Assembly: GCA_030540255.1 (NCBI GenBank)
Contig: JAUNWP010000004.1
Span: forward strand, 1 to 60,458
Reading direction: 5' to 3'
DNA length: 60,458 nt
DNA from: Eubacteriales bacterium
GTDB lineage: Bacteria; Bacillota; Clostridia; Lachnospirales; Lachnospiraceae
The notes under the pieces are model-generated. The model was not told the DNA's origin, searched no databases, and saw only the letters and a list, made by a program, of their open reading frames with translations. Made by a program: the position numbers and the translations under genes. Below, piece by piece: positions 15,424-23,908 of this stretch; the stretch's first letter is position 1, and each line of letters begins with the position of its first letter.

Positions 15424-17424
15424 ATGGCTAATGAGACTGATATCAACAGAATAAAAGAACTTACCGAGATACTTAACCACGCAAGCCGTGTCTATTATCA
15501 GGAAGGCAGAGAGATAATGCCTAATATCGACTACGACAGATATTATGACGAGCTGCTGGAGCTTGAGGCTAAGACAGGCTTCAGACTTGCCAACTCCCCG
15601 TCACAAAACGTAGGTTATGAGATCATCTCGGAGCTTCCAAAGGAACGCCATGAAAAGCCTATGCTTTCTCTTGATAAGACCAAGTCACCGGATGAGCTTA
15701 TCAGCTGGCTTAACGGCAAGCGCGGAGTACTTAGCTGGAAGCTTGACGGCATTACCTGTGTTGTGACCTATGAGAACGGCAGTCTGGTCAAGGCTGTTAC
15801 AAGAGGAAACGGTGAGATAGGAGAGGTAGTCACACCGAATGCAAGATATTTTGACAACCTTCCCGGCAGCATTGCCTTCAAGGGTAAGCTTATTATCAGA
15901 GGTGAGGCTGTTATATCCTACAGTGACTTTGACAAGATCAATGACGAGATAGAGGATACCGCCGCACGCTATAAGAATCCGCGTAATCTCTGCTCCGGAT
16001 CGGTGCGCCAGCTTGATCCTACGGTAACTGCCGGAAGACACGTCAAGCTCATCATATTTACACTTGTATCGGCAGAGGGTACAGCAGAGCATCCTGAAGT
16101 GCCTGATTTTAACAATTCCTTCTCGGCACAGTATGACTGGCTTCAGGAACAGGGCTTTGAGGTGGTTGAACACATATATACCGATGCTTCAACACTTAAG
16201 GCAGACATAGAGAGCTATAAGGCTAAGATACCGGACTATGATATCCCGTCGGATGGTCTGGTGCTGGCATATGAGGATATAGCATACGGAGAGTCACTAG
16301 GACGCACTGCGAAATTCCCGAGAAATTCTATTGCCTTCAAGTGGCAGGATGAAACCGCAGAGACCAGCTTGAGATATATTGACTGGTCGGCATCAAGGAC
16401 CGGGCTTATCAATCCTGTTGCTGTATTCGATCCGGTTGAGCTTGAAGGAACAACAGTCAGCCGTGCAAGCGTACATAATGTAAGTATAGTTGAGGAGCTG
16501 GAGCTCGGAGAGGGAGACAGGATCACGGTCTATAAGGCAAATATGATCATTCCTCAGATATCGGATAATCTTACACGAAGCGGAAAGATAAATATCCCGA
16601 GTACCTGTCCGGTCTGCGGAGGTAAGACAGAGGTACGCAGAGATTCAAATGCTGCCTTGTTGTACTGCCTTAACGATAAGTGTCCGGCAAAGCAGCTAAA
16701 GTCATTTGAGCTTATGGTAAGCCGAAATGCTCTTAATATCGACGGACTCTCGGCTAAGACGCTCGAAAAACTTATCGGAGAGGGCTTTATCCATGAATAC
16801 GCAGATCTCTTTGAGCTTGGCAGATACAGAGACCAAATAGCAGAGCTTGAAGGCTTCGGAACAAAGTCTGCAGACAATTTTATCCAGGCTGCGGATAAGG
16901 CAAGCAATACCGATCTGTACAGACTTATATACGGACTCGGGATTCCGGGAGTAGGACTTGCGGGAGCAAAGCTTATTACAGCTCATTTCAACAATGATTT
17001 GGGCAGGATAATGGATGCCGACCACGAGGAGCTTAAGTCCATAGACGGAGTCGGACCTGTGCTTGCAGATAATTTCACGGCATTTTTCTCAGATGCGGAG
17101 AACAGACGTATAACACTTGATCTTGCCGCAAGGCTTAAGTTCAATGAGGTTCAGGCTGCAAATGAAGAGCAGGTATTTAAGGGCAAGATATTTGTTATAA
17201 CCGGAGATCTCAAACATTTTAATAATCGCAGAGAGGCTCAGGATCTTATAGAGAGACTCGGAGGCAAGGCTACCGGATCGGTATCGGCAAAAACAAGCTA
17301 TCTGATAAATAATGACATTTTAAGTTCATCTTCAAAAAATAAAATGGCTAAGCAATATGGAATACCGATCATAAGTGAGGATGAATTTATAAGTATGTTG
17401 CCTGAGGAGGTTAGAAATGTTTGA
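15424..17424 (+). CDS. ligA: NAD-dependent DNA ligase
   Basis: 666 residues. An N-terminal NAD-binding part leads to the adenylation motif KLDG with Lys106. An OB fold follows, then a four-cysteine zinc finger (CPVCGG and CLNDKCPAK, about 399-422), helix-hairpin-helix repeats (GLGIPGVGLAG, SIDGVGPVLADN) and a C-terminal BRCT domain (about 590-666). It seals nicks in replication and repair. The length is normal for LigA, but the active-site context (SWKLDGITC) is further from the usual EPKIDG than most. The ribosome binding site is weak (AAGGGA, 13 bases away). It overlaps the next gene by 8 bases, so the ligA-eda pair is co-transcribed. Confidence 0.93.
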   Translation: MANETDINRIKELTEILNHASRVYYQEGREIMPNIDYDRYYDELLELEAKTGFRLANSPSQNVGYEIISELPKERHEKPMLSLDKTKSPDELISWLNGKRGVLSWKLDGITCVVTYENGSLVKAVTRGNGEIGEVVTPNARYFDNLPGSIAFKGKLIIRGEAVISYSDFDKINDEIEDTAARYKNPRNLCSGSVRQLDPTVTAGRHVKLIIFTLVSAEGTAEHPEVPDFNNSFSAQYDWLQEQGFEVVEHIYTDASTLKADIESYKAKIPDYDIPSDGLVLAYEDIAYGESLGRTAKFPRNSIAFKWQDETAETSLRYIDWSASRTGLINPVAVFDPVELEGTTVSRASVHNVSIVEELELGEGDRITVYKANMIIPQISDNLTRSGKINIPSTCPVCGGKTEVRRDSNAALLYCLNDKCPAKQLKSFELMVSRNALNIDGLSAKTLEKLIGEGFIHEYADLFELGRYRDQIAELEGFGTKSADNFIQAADKASNTDLYRLIYGLGIPGVGLAGAKLITAHFNNDLGRIMDADHEELKSIDGVGPVLADNFTAFFSDAENRRITLDLAARLKFNEVQAANEEQVFKGKIFVITGDLKHFNNRREAQDLIERLGGKATGSVSAKTSYLINNDILSSSSKNKMAKQYGIPIISEDEFISMLPEEVRNV

Positions 17425-18082
17425 ATCAATGAATAAGCAGCTTACGGATATCGGTGTGATCCCTGTCATTGTTATAAATGATGCCAAGGATGCACTTGCA
17501 CTCGGACAGGCGCTCTCTGATGCCGGAATGAAGTGTGCCGAGGTCACCTACAGGACGGATGCGGCAGAAGAGACAATACGTATCATGACAGAACATTTTC
17601 CTGACTTGCTCGTAGGTGCGGGTACTGTGTTCACAAAGGAGCAGGTGGACAGCGCGGTTGGAGCAGGGGCAAAATTCATAGATTGTCCTATAATGGATAC
17701 GGATGTCGTTGATTATTGTATCAGTAAGGACATTCCGATATATCCGGGTATCGCAACGCCTTCGGAGGCAGCTCAGGGCGTTAAGAGAGGACTCAAGATA
17801 CTTAAGTTCTTCCCGGCCGAGCAGAACGGAGGACTTGCTGCACTTGAAGCTATGAGTGCCGTGTTTAAGGGACTTAAGTTCTTCCCGATGGGAGGCATTG
17901 ATAAGGACAATATGCGTAAGTATATCAGTTCACCGCTTGTGGCTGCGGTGGGTGGTTCCTGGATGGTCAAATCCACCTTTATTGAACTCGGCAAGTTTGA
18001 CAAGATCACCAAGCTTGCAAGGGAAGCAGTATACAGTGCCAAGGATGCAAGAAAGATGCATCAGGCAATGCTGGAGAAATAA
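17417..18082 (+). CDS. eda: KDPG / 4-hydroxy-2-oxoglutarate aldolase
   Basis: 221 residues, a single TIM-barrel aldolase. Lys130 in LKFFPAE forms the Schiff base, Glu42 in AEVTYRT is the catalytic acid/base, and GAGTV and FPMGGI bind the phosphate. It splits 2-keto-3-deoxy-6-phosphogluconate to pyruvate and glyceraldehyde 3-phosphate, the last step of sugar-acid use (Entner-Doudoroff branch). No KDG kinase or dehydratase is nearby, so its pathway partners are elsewhere. The start at ATG 17417 follows GAGGAGG by 6 bases, inside the end of ligA. Confidence 0.9.
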   Translation: MFESMNKQLTDIGVIPVIVINDAKDALALGQALSDAGMKCAEVTYRTDAAEETIRIMTEHFPDLLVGAGTVFTKEQVDSAVGAGAKFIDCPIMDTDVVDYCISKDIPIYPGIATPSEAAQGVKRGLKILKFFPAEQNGGLAALEAMSAVFKGLKFFPMGGIDKDNMRKYISSPLVAAVGGSWMVKSTFIELGKFDKITKLAREAVYSAKDARKMHQAMLEK

Positions 18083-18085
18083 ATT

Positions 18086-18679
18086 ATGTCTAAACAGATA
18101 TGGAAGCCGGGCAATATGGTGTATCCGGTTCCTGCGGTCATGGTGAGCGTAGGCGATAAGGAAGGAAAGACAAATATATTTACGGTAGCATGGACGGGCA
18201 ACGCCTGTACAAATCCGCCAATGGTATATATATCGGTCAGACCCGAGAGATATTCATATGAGCTTATCAGAAACAGCGGCGAGTTTGTAATCAATCTTAC
18301 GACAGAATCCTTGGTAAAGGCAACGGATTATTGCGGAGTGCGCTCCGGAAGAGATGTGGATAAGTGGAAGGAATGCTCGCTTACAGAAGCAAAGGCAGCC
18401 AAGCTTTCATATGCACCTCTTATAGAGGAAAGTCCGGTGAACATTGAATGTAAGGTGAACAGAACACTTGAACTCGGAAGTCATGTTATGTTTATTGCGG
18501 ATGTGGTATGTGTTGATGCTGATGAGGCATATCTTGATGACAAGGGAAGCTTCAGACTGGATAAGGCAAAGCTTATAAGCTACTCACACGGAGATTACAT
18601 GAGCCTCGGTGATAAGCTCGGGAGCTTCGGATATTCGGTTCGCAAAAAGCCTGCAAAACATAAGAAAAAAGTAAAATGA
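18086..18679 (+). CDS. Flavin reductase / flavoredoxin-like FMN-binding protein
   Basis: 197 residues, flavin reductase-like domain: PVPAVMVSVG, TVAWTGNACTNPPMV and the strand YISVRPERYSYELI are typical of the FMN-binding split barrel. C-terminal residues 184-197 are strongly basic. Members carry electrons from NAD(P)H or ferredoxin to free flavin or partner proteins. It begins 3 bases after eda and is probably in the ligA-eda transcript, but no functional link is evident. Confidence 0.85.
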   Translation: MSKQIWKPGNMVYPVPAVMVSVGDKEGKTNIFTVAWTGNACTNPPMVYISVRPERYSYELIRNSGEFVINLTTESLVKATDYCGVRSGRDVDKWKECSLTEAKAAKLSYAPLIEESPVNIECKVNRTLELGSHVMFIADVVCVDADEAYLDDKGSFRLDKAKLISYSHGDYMSLGDKLGSFGYSVRKKPAKHKKKVK

Positions 18680-18820
18680 ACACAATCACTTTATACAATG
18701 AAATTGTATAAAAAGTCACCAAAAATGCCACCGACTTATGGTACATTGCTTGGATTTATCATTCCGGCAGATGATTGCTCTTTATAATTCATAGATACAG
18801 TAAGTTGCCTTCTTACTTGG

Positions 18821-18862
18821 CAGGGAGTCTTGATCGTAAATATCAGGCTTCCTGTTTTCTTT
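18821..18862 (+). terminator. Terminator in the 18680-19056 gap
   Basis: CAGGGAGTCTTGAT pairs with ATCAGGCTTCCTG, followed by TTTTCTTT. It most likely ends the ligA-eda-flavin reductase transcript. No gene is seen in this 377-base gap. Confidence 0.7.
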
Positions 18863-18980
18863 ATTTATATCATAAATGATATAGATAGCCGAAAAATTAA
18901 TATTTTTATATGATTCTTCTTGTGGTATATTAGCTTGGAAAAATTGAAGTGAAAATATGCAAGACAGATCACCTATACGG

Positions 18981-19025
18981 AACAGCCGCCTGATCATATT
19001 TAAGGAGAAAGCGGCTGTTTTGTTT
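18981..19025 (+). terminator. Terminator-like hairpin just upstream of the aminotransferase gene
   Basis: AACAGCCGC (18981-18989) pairs with GCGGCTGTT (19011-19019), followed by TTGTTT. It lies 32 bases before the next start, where a plain terminator would be odd if transcription begins upstream, so attenuation is possible. No recognised riboswitch motif is seen beside it. Confidence 0.6.
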
Positions 19026-19056
19026 AAAGTGACGGGATGTTCAAGGAGAAGCCGAT

Positions 19057-20337
19057 ATGAAGAAGTATACCGAGATGACACAGGAAGAACTGCGCAGCGA
19101 ATATGAAGCATTGCAGAAGGAATATCTTAAATACAGCAGTGAACCCTTAAGCCTTAATATGGCAAGAGGCAAGCCGTCACCGGCACAGCTTGATCTCTCA
19201 ATGCCTATGATGGATGTATTGGATTCAAAGACCGTGCTTAATGCCGAGGACGGAACAGACTGTCGTAATTACGGCGTGCTGGATGGTATACCTGAGGCTA
19301 AGGCACTTTTTGCCGATATGCTCGGAGTTACTTCCGAAAACATTATTGTTTACGGTAATTCTTCACTTAATATAATGTATGATTCCGTGAGCCGTTCATA
19401 TACTCACGGCGTAATGGGTTCAACACCGTGGTGCAAGCTGCCTAAGATTAAGTGGCTTTGTGTTGTGCCGGGCTATGACAGACATTTTAAGATCACAGAG
19501 CATTTCGGATTTGAGATGATCAATATTCCTATGCTTCCTACCGGTCCGGATATGGATATGGTAGAGGCACTTGTCAATAATGATGCGTCAGTAAAGGGAA
19601 TATGGTGCGTCCCGAAGTATTCGAATCCAAGCGGTAATTCATATTCTGAGGAGACTGTTAAGAGACTTGCGGCACTTAAGCCAGCGGCAGAGGATTTTCG
19701 TATATACTGGGATAATGCCTATGCCGTTCATCATCTCTATGAGGATAAGCAGGACTCACTGCCGGAGATACTTTCGGAGTGTGCCGCAGCAGGTAATCCG
19801 GATATGGTATATGAATTTGCTTCGACATCAAAGATAAGCCTGCCGGGCTCGGGTGTTGCTGTTATGGCAAGCTCTGTCGGAAATATAGCTGATATCAAGA
19901 AGAGTATGACAGTACAGACTATCGGTCACGATAAGGTCAATCAGCTTCGTCATGTACGCTTCTTTAAGAATGCAGATGGCATCGCTGCTCATATGAAGAA
20001 GCACGCAGACATCCTTCGCCCTAAGTTTGAGATAGTAGATACTGTACTCAGAGAAGAGATAGGAGAGCTTGGTATAGGTACTTGGACCAAGCCGAACGGA
20101 GGATATTTTGTATCCTTTGATTCCATGCCGGGCTGTGCCAAGGATATATTTAATGCTGCCAAGAAAGCCGGTGTAACACTTACCAATGCCGGAGCGGCCT
20201 TCCCTTACGGAATAGATCCTGAGGATAAGAATATCCGTATTGCACCGTCATATCCTTCGGATGAGGAGATGAAGACAGCTATGCATGTCTTTACTCTTGG
20301 CGTAAAGCTTGTATCCGCAGAGCACATGCTGCATTGA
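19057..20337 (+). CDS. Class Ic aspartate aminotransferase (PF12897 type)
   Basis: 426 residues. The sequence follows the Ic aminotransferase family known from Corynebacterium AspT: LNMARGKPSPAQLDLS near the start, CRNYGVLDGIPEAK, WCVPKYSNPSGN, and FASTSKISLPGSG carrying the PLP lysine (about 265). It transfers the amino group between aspartate and 2-oxoglutarate, feeding aspartate or oxaloacetate metabolism. AAGGAG precedes the ATG. It is a single gene between two terminators. A second, unrelated class I aminotransferase lies at 22240. Confidence 0.9.
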   Translation: MKKYTEMTQEELRSEYEALQKEYLKYSSEPLSLNMARGKPSPAQLDLSMPMMDVLDSKTVLNAEDGTDCRNYGVLDGIPEAKALFADMLGVTSENIIVYGNSSLNIMYDSVSRSYTHGVMGSTPWCKLPKIKWLCVVPGYDRHFKITEHFGFEMINIPMLPTGPDMDMVEALVNNDASVKGIWCVPKYSNPSGNSYSEETVKRLAALKPAAEDFRIYWDNAYAVHHLYEDKQDSLPEILSECAAAGNPDMVYEFASTSKISLPGSGVAVMASSVGNIADIKKSMTVQTIGHDKVNQLRHVRFFKNADGIAAHMKKHADILRPKFEIVDTVLREEIGELGIGTWTKPNGGYFVSFDSMPGCAKDIFNAAKKAGVTLTNAGAAFPYGIDPEDKNIRIAPSYPSDEEMKTAMHVFTLGVKLVSAEHMLH

Positions 20338-20402
20338 TAATTAAGCTGCATGCTGTATACTACAAAATAATTAGCTGAATAAGATACTATCTTCAGAAAA
20401 CC

Positions 20403-20436
20403 GCGCATGAACCTTTACAGGCAAGTGCGCTTTTTT
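20403..20436 (+). terminator. Terminator of the class Ic aminotransferase gene
   Basis: GCGCA (20403-20407) pairs with TGCGC (20426-20430), followed by six T. Confidence 0.75.
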
Positions 20437-20439
20437 AGC

Positions 20440-20655
20440 GCATAAACGGAATCGGAAACAGGAGGATGAGCAAGTTTACTTGCAGTCATCCTCCTGTTTA
20501 TGATTGCGTAACGGAAATGAGCACAAAGTGCCGATAGGCACGGGTGCGAATTTCCGAAGGATTGCGGGAGTACGAAGTACGGAGCAATCCGTATTATGCG
20601 CTGCTTCTACAATCGTAAAGTCGAATTGCGGTTGCAGAAGCGGCAGGCTGCCGTG
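20440..20655. other. Structured intergenic block upstream of the NSS transporter
   Basis: At least four successive hairpins. (1) AAACAGGAGGATGA-GCAAG pairs with CTTGC-AGTCATCCTCCTGTTT (20456-20499). (2) CGGAAAT-GAGCAC pairs with GTGC-GAATTTCCG around GTGCC-GATA-GGCAC (about 20512-20556). (3) GGATTGC..GTAC pairs with GTAC..GCAATCC (about 20559-20590). (4) CTGCTTCT pairs with AGAAGCGGCAG (about 20601-20645). No coding signal and no known riboswitch consensus was recognised. Part 2 shares GGAAATGAGC..GCCG-TAGG with about 55137-55160. Confidence 0.55.
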
Positions 20656-20715
20656 CACGGAGATAGTATAGGCAAAGGCATAGTTTATATATTGTACAGA
20701 TATATGCGCAAATAA

Positions 20716-20745
20716 TTGCATGATGTTGCACATTAATGATATAAT
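20716..20745 (+). promoter_or_regulatory. Sigma-A promoter of the NSS transporter gene
   Basis: TTGCAT (20716-20721), an 18-base spacer and TATAAT (20740-20745), 35 bases before the start codon. The folded block upstream is therefore not in this transcript if this promoter is the main one. Confidence 0.65.
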
Positions 20746-20779
20746 TTGTCAAAATTTGTTTTTTAAGGGGTGTAACACT

Positions 20780-22141
20780 ATGAATGAATCGCGTGAATCC
20801 TTCGGGTCGCGTATAGGCTTCCTGCTGGTAAGTGCGGGATGTGCTATAGGAATAGGTAATGTCTGGAAATTCCCGTATATTACAGGACAGAACGGAGGAG
20901 GATGGTTTGTGCTTTTCTATCTTCTGTTCCTGCTGATAATGGGAGTGCCTGTACTCACTATGGAGCTTGCCGTAGGACGAGGAGGCAGAAAGTCGGCGGT
21001 ACTTGCCTATAAGGCTTTGGAAAAACCCGGAAGCAAGTGGCATCTTCACGGATGGGTGGCTATCTTCGGATGTATAATGCTTATGATGTATTACACAACG
21101 GTATCCGGATGGATGGTGAATTATTTCGTGAAGTTTGCGGGCGGTGTGTTTAAGTCAGGCATGAGTGCCGATGCTGTAGGTGGAGTATTTTCGGAGATGC
21201 TTGCATCACCGAGTGAGATGTGCATATGGATGGTGGTGACTGTCCTTTTAGGCTTTCTTGTATGCAGCTTCGGACTTCAGAATGGTATCGAGAAGATAAC
21301 CACTGTCATGATGGCAGCTTTGCTTGTACTTATAGTTGTGCTTGCTGTTCACAGCCTTACTCTGTCCGGTGCCGGAGAAGGAATGTCATTCTACCTGGTG
21401 CCTAATGCCGACAATGTAAGAAAAGTAGGCCTTTGGAACGTTATTTCGTCCGCTATGAACCAGGCTTTCTTTACTCTCAGCCTCGGCGTTGCGGCTATGG
21501 AGATATTCGGAAGTTATATGAGCAAGGATCATTCCCTTGCCGGAGAGGCTGTAAGGATATGCGTGCTTGATACCTTTGTTGCTTTGGTATCGGGTATCAT
21601 CATATTCCCGGCATGCTTTTCCTACGGAGTGCATCCTGATGCCGGACCGTCACTTATATTCGTGACACTTCCAAACATATTCACCAATATGGCAGGCGGC
21701 AGACTGTGGGGAGCTTTATTCTTCCTGTTTATGACCTTTGCAAGCTTTTCAACTGTCATTGCTGTATTTGAAAATATCCTGTCCTTTGCGGTAGATATGT
21801 TCGGAATCAGCAGAAAGAGATCCGCATTTATATGCTGCATAATAATACTTGTGCTAAGCCTTCCCTGCGCACTCGGATACAATGTACTCGGAGAGCTTCG
21901 CATAATCGGCGGAAGAGATGTGCTTGATTCGGAAGACTTCATAGTCAGCAATCTGCTGCTTCCTATAGGCTCACTTGTATTCTTAATGTTCTGTGTAAGC
22001 AAGTGGGGATGGGGATTTGACAATTATCTGAAAGAGTGTAATACAGGTAATGGACTGAAGATACCGAGATTCATTAAGCCTTATTTTCAGTTTATACTGC
22101 CTGTACTGATACTTGTAATTCTTATAAGCGGTCTTATTTAA
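20780..22141 (+). CDS. Sodium-dependent transporter, NSS (SNF) family
   Basis: 453 residues with about 11 membrane helices. The first helix carries the family signature (SAGCAIGIGNVWKFPY, then GQNGGGWFVLFY) that forms the sodium and amino acid site of LeuT-like transporters. It imports an amino acid or related amine with sodium; the substrate cannot be read. The start at ATG 20780 follows AAGGGG by 9 bases; the longer open frame from 20720 lacks such a site. Its direct neighbours are aminotransferases and a glycine riboswitch, which fits amino acid use. Confidence 0.92.
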   Translation: MNESRESFGSRIGFLLVSAGCAIGIGNVWKFPYITGQNGGGWFVLFYLLFLLIMGVPVLTMELAVGRGGRKSAVLAYKALEKPGSKWHLHGWVAIFGCIMLMMYYTTVSGWMVNYFVKFAGGVFKSGMSADAVGGVFSEMLASPSEMCIWMVVTVLLGFLVCSFGLQNGIEKITTVMMAALLVLIVVLAVHSLTLSGAGEGMSFYLVPNADNVRKVGLWNVISSAMNQAFFTLSLGVAAMEIFGSYMSKDHSLAGEAVRICVLDTFVALVSGIIIFPACFSYGVHPDAGPSLIFVTLPNIFTNMAGGRLWGALFFLFMTFASFSTVIAVFENILSFAVDMFGISRKRSAFICCIIILVLSLPCALGYNVLGELRIIGGRDVLDSEDFIVSNLLLPIGSLVFLMFCVSKWGWGFDNYLKECNTGNGLKIPRFIKPYFQFILPVLILVILISGLI

Positions 22142-22194
22142 CGGCCGTGATGATATATTGATATTTTAGTTTTAATATATTTTGAAAATGAAAA

Positions 22195-22229
22195 CTCCCG
22201 GGAGTCTGAAAACTCTCGGGAGCTTTTTT
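22195..22229. terminator. Terminator between the NSS transporter and the minus-strand aminotransferase
   Basis: CTCCCGGGAGT pairs with ACTCTCGGGAG, followed by six T on the plus strand. An A-rich stretch lies before it, so it may also serve the converging gene. Confidence 0.8.
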
Positions 22230-22239
22230 GAACAAATAA

Positions 22240-23418
22240 TCAAAGCATTGAGGTGAAATCTGCGATCCTCTCCACTGCCTCTTTGAGATTCTCAATGGAG
22301 TTTGCATAGGAGATACGGAAATATCCTTCACCCCTTGAACCGAAGGAAGAACCCCATGCCGCGGCAACGCCTGCCTCGCTGAGGAGTTTATCACAGAAGT
22401 CATAGCTGCTGAGCCCGAAGGCGGAAATATTCGGAAAAGCGTAAAATGCACCCTTTGGCTTGACACAGCTGATGCCGGGTATCTCGTTTAATGCATCTAT
22501 GAGCCAGTCACGTCTCTCCTTAAAGGCTGCCTTCATCATCTCAACGGAATCCTGCGGGGCTCTGAGAGCTTCAATTGCTGCGATCTGGGTAAAGGAAGCC
22601 GCACACGAATTCGAATTGATCATGAGCAGTTCCATCTTTTTTGCCAATTCAGCATTCATGATGCCGTATCCGAGACGCCAGCCTGTCATTGAATAGGCCT
22701 TTGAGAAACCGTTAAGTATAACCGTGCGGTCCTTGAATCCCGGAATTGCAGCTATGGACGGAGCTATACTTTCATCATAGACAAGTCTGTCATATATCTC
22801 ATCTGACAAAATAAAGATATCGGGTCTGTCCTTAAGAATGTCGGCAAGCTCAAGCAGATCATTCTTATCGAAGACACCGCCGGTAGGATTGGACGGGCTG
22901 TTAAGTATGATAAGCTTGGTCTTTGGAGTTATGGCTGCCTTGAGCTTCTCCAAATCATATTTAAAATCATCCTCCTCAAGCAGCGGGATAGGCACGGGTA
23001 CTCCGCCGACGAATTTTATGCATGAGGAATATATAGGAAAACCGGGATCGGGGATGATGACCTCATCACCGGCCTCGACGAGCATAAGCATGGTATAGAA
23101 CATGATGGGCTTTCCTCCCGGAACAACGACCACATCATTCATATCGGTCTTCACATGCTTGTTTACGGTATAAAATCTTGCGATCTCCTCACGAAGCTCG
23201 GGATAACCCTGAGACGGGGTGTATCCGGTGATTCCTTCGTTGATCGCACGACAGGCCGCCTGAGCGATATGCTCAGGAGTTTTGAAGTCAGGCTGACCTA
23301 TTTCGCAGTGGATGATCTTCATGCCTGCAGCCTCAAGCTTATTTGCCTTGGCAAGTATCTTGAAGGCGGATTCCGTATTAAGTGAATTTACTCTTTTTGT
23401 CAGATAATTCTCATACAT
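22240..23418 (-). CDS. Class I aminotransferase (aspartate aminotransferase-like), glycine-riboswitch controlled
   Basis: 392 residues, PLP fold type I. Visible are GQPDFKTP near 40, YTPSQGYPELRE, LNSPSNPTGG (about 175-184), LSDEIYDRLVYD and NGFSKAYSMTGWRLG with the PLP lysine (about 240), and a C-terminal arginine in FRISYA that would bind the substrate carboxylate. This is the Bacillus/Thermus-type aspartate aminotransferase group, which also includes enzymes for aromatic, alanine or glyoxylate substrates. The upstream glycine riboswitch (23535-23625) and terminator suggest that a substrate or product linked to glycine controls it, for example glycine-glyoxylate exchange; that is inference. 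No other gene shares the transcript. Confidence 0.88.
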   Translation of the reverse strand: MYENYLTKRVNSLNTESAFKILAKANKLEAAGMKIIHCEIGQPDFKTPEHIAQAACRAINEGITGYTPSQGYPELREEIARFYTVNKHVKTDMNDVVVVPGGKPIMFYTMLMLVEAGDEVIIPDPGFPIYSSCIKFVGGVPVPIPLLEEDDFKYDLEKLKAAITPKTKLIILNSPSNPTGGVFDKNDLLELADILKDRPDIFILSDEIYDRLVYDESIAPSIAAIPGFKDRTVILNGFSKAYSMTGWRLGYGIMNAELAKKMELLMINSNSCAASFTQIAAIEALRAPQDSVEMMKAAFKERRDWLIDALNEIPGISCVKPKGAFYAFPNISAFGLSSYDFCDKLLSEAGVAAAWGSSFGSRGEGYFRISYANSIENLKEAVERIADFTSML

Positions 23419-23435
23419 GTCTTTATTCCCGATCT

Positions 23436-23470
23436 TATTATAAAATAAACCGCTGAAATTCAGCGGCTCA
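23436..23470 (-). terminator. Terminator of the glycine riboswitch expression platform
   Basis: Read on the minus strand, CCGCTGAA-T-TTCAGCGG (23450-23466) is followed by TTTATTTTAT, about 18 bases before the aminotransferase start. A second small hairpin with a poly-T loop (about 23497-23515) lies between it and the aptamer and could be the alternative fold. Confidence 0.65.
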
Positions 23471-23534
23471 AGACTAAGTTCAACACTTTAACATACTAAC
23501 ATACTGTATCAAAAAAAGATACTTAAAAGTGTCT

Positions 23535-23625
23535 GCAGCTTCGTTCTTTTGCCTGAGAGATTCGGCATGAGGCTCATGCCTTGCACCTTCGGCACCCAAT
23601 CTAATGGGATTCTCCAAAGTGCCCT
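23535..23625 (-). promoter_or_regulatory. Glycine riboswitch (single aptamer)
   Basis: On the minus strand the sequence contains GGAGAATCCC, GGGTGCCGAAGGTGCAA, a hairpin GGCATGAGCCTCATGCC and GAATCTCTCAGGCAAAAGAAC, the diagnostic order and core bases of the glycine aptamer. Only one aptamer is seen; the sequence 5' of it (about 23626-23665 on the plus strand) could form a short ghost helix, as in singlet glycine riboswitches. It leads into a terminator and the aminotransferase at 23418. A possible TATAAT for this transcript is at 23707-23712, with a poor -35. Confidence 0.92.
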
Positions 23626-23828
23626 TGATATCCGGTTTCCATAAAAACAGATCCCTGATACTTCGACGGGCAGTATGAAATTGCTAATACGTTAGCACGT
23701 TTCAGTATTATATTCAAGGATAAAATCACCGAAAATCAAATATTTCCGCAGTGTTTACGAAATAATACTTAAGATAGGAAGCAATAAAAAAAATTCCGTT
23801 AAAATATTTGCATGCAAATGAATTTTGC

Positions 23829-23857
23829 TTGAATTTATATCGTCAGGTGTTTATAAT
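23829..23857 (+). promoter_or_regulatory. Sigma-A promoter of the rnf operon
   Basis: TTGAAT (23829-23834), a 17-base spacer and TATAAT (23852-23857), about 50 bases before the rnfC start. The gap 23419-23908 thus holds the divergent riboswitch transcript and this promoter. Confidence 0.7.
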
Positions 23858-23908
23858 CAAAACAACTATGTAATCATATATCTTATTTCAGAAAGGGGAT
23901 ATAAAAAT

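Noticed and set aside
18957..19103. Short leader peptide before the class Ic aminotransferase
   Set aside because: It has no good ribosome binding site and overlaps the real start in another frame; kept only as a remark in the attenuation finding.
23626..23700. Second glycine aptamer
   Set aside because: The diagnostic GCCGAAGG and CTCTCAGG blocks occur only once; the rest can at most form a short ghost helix.
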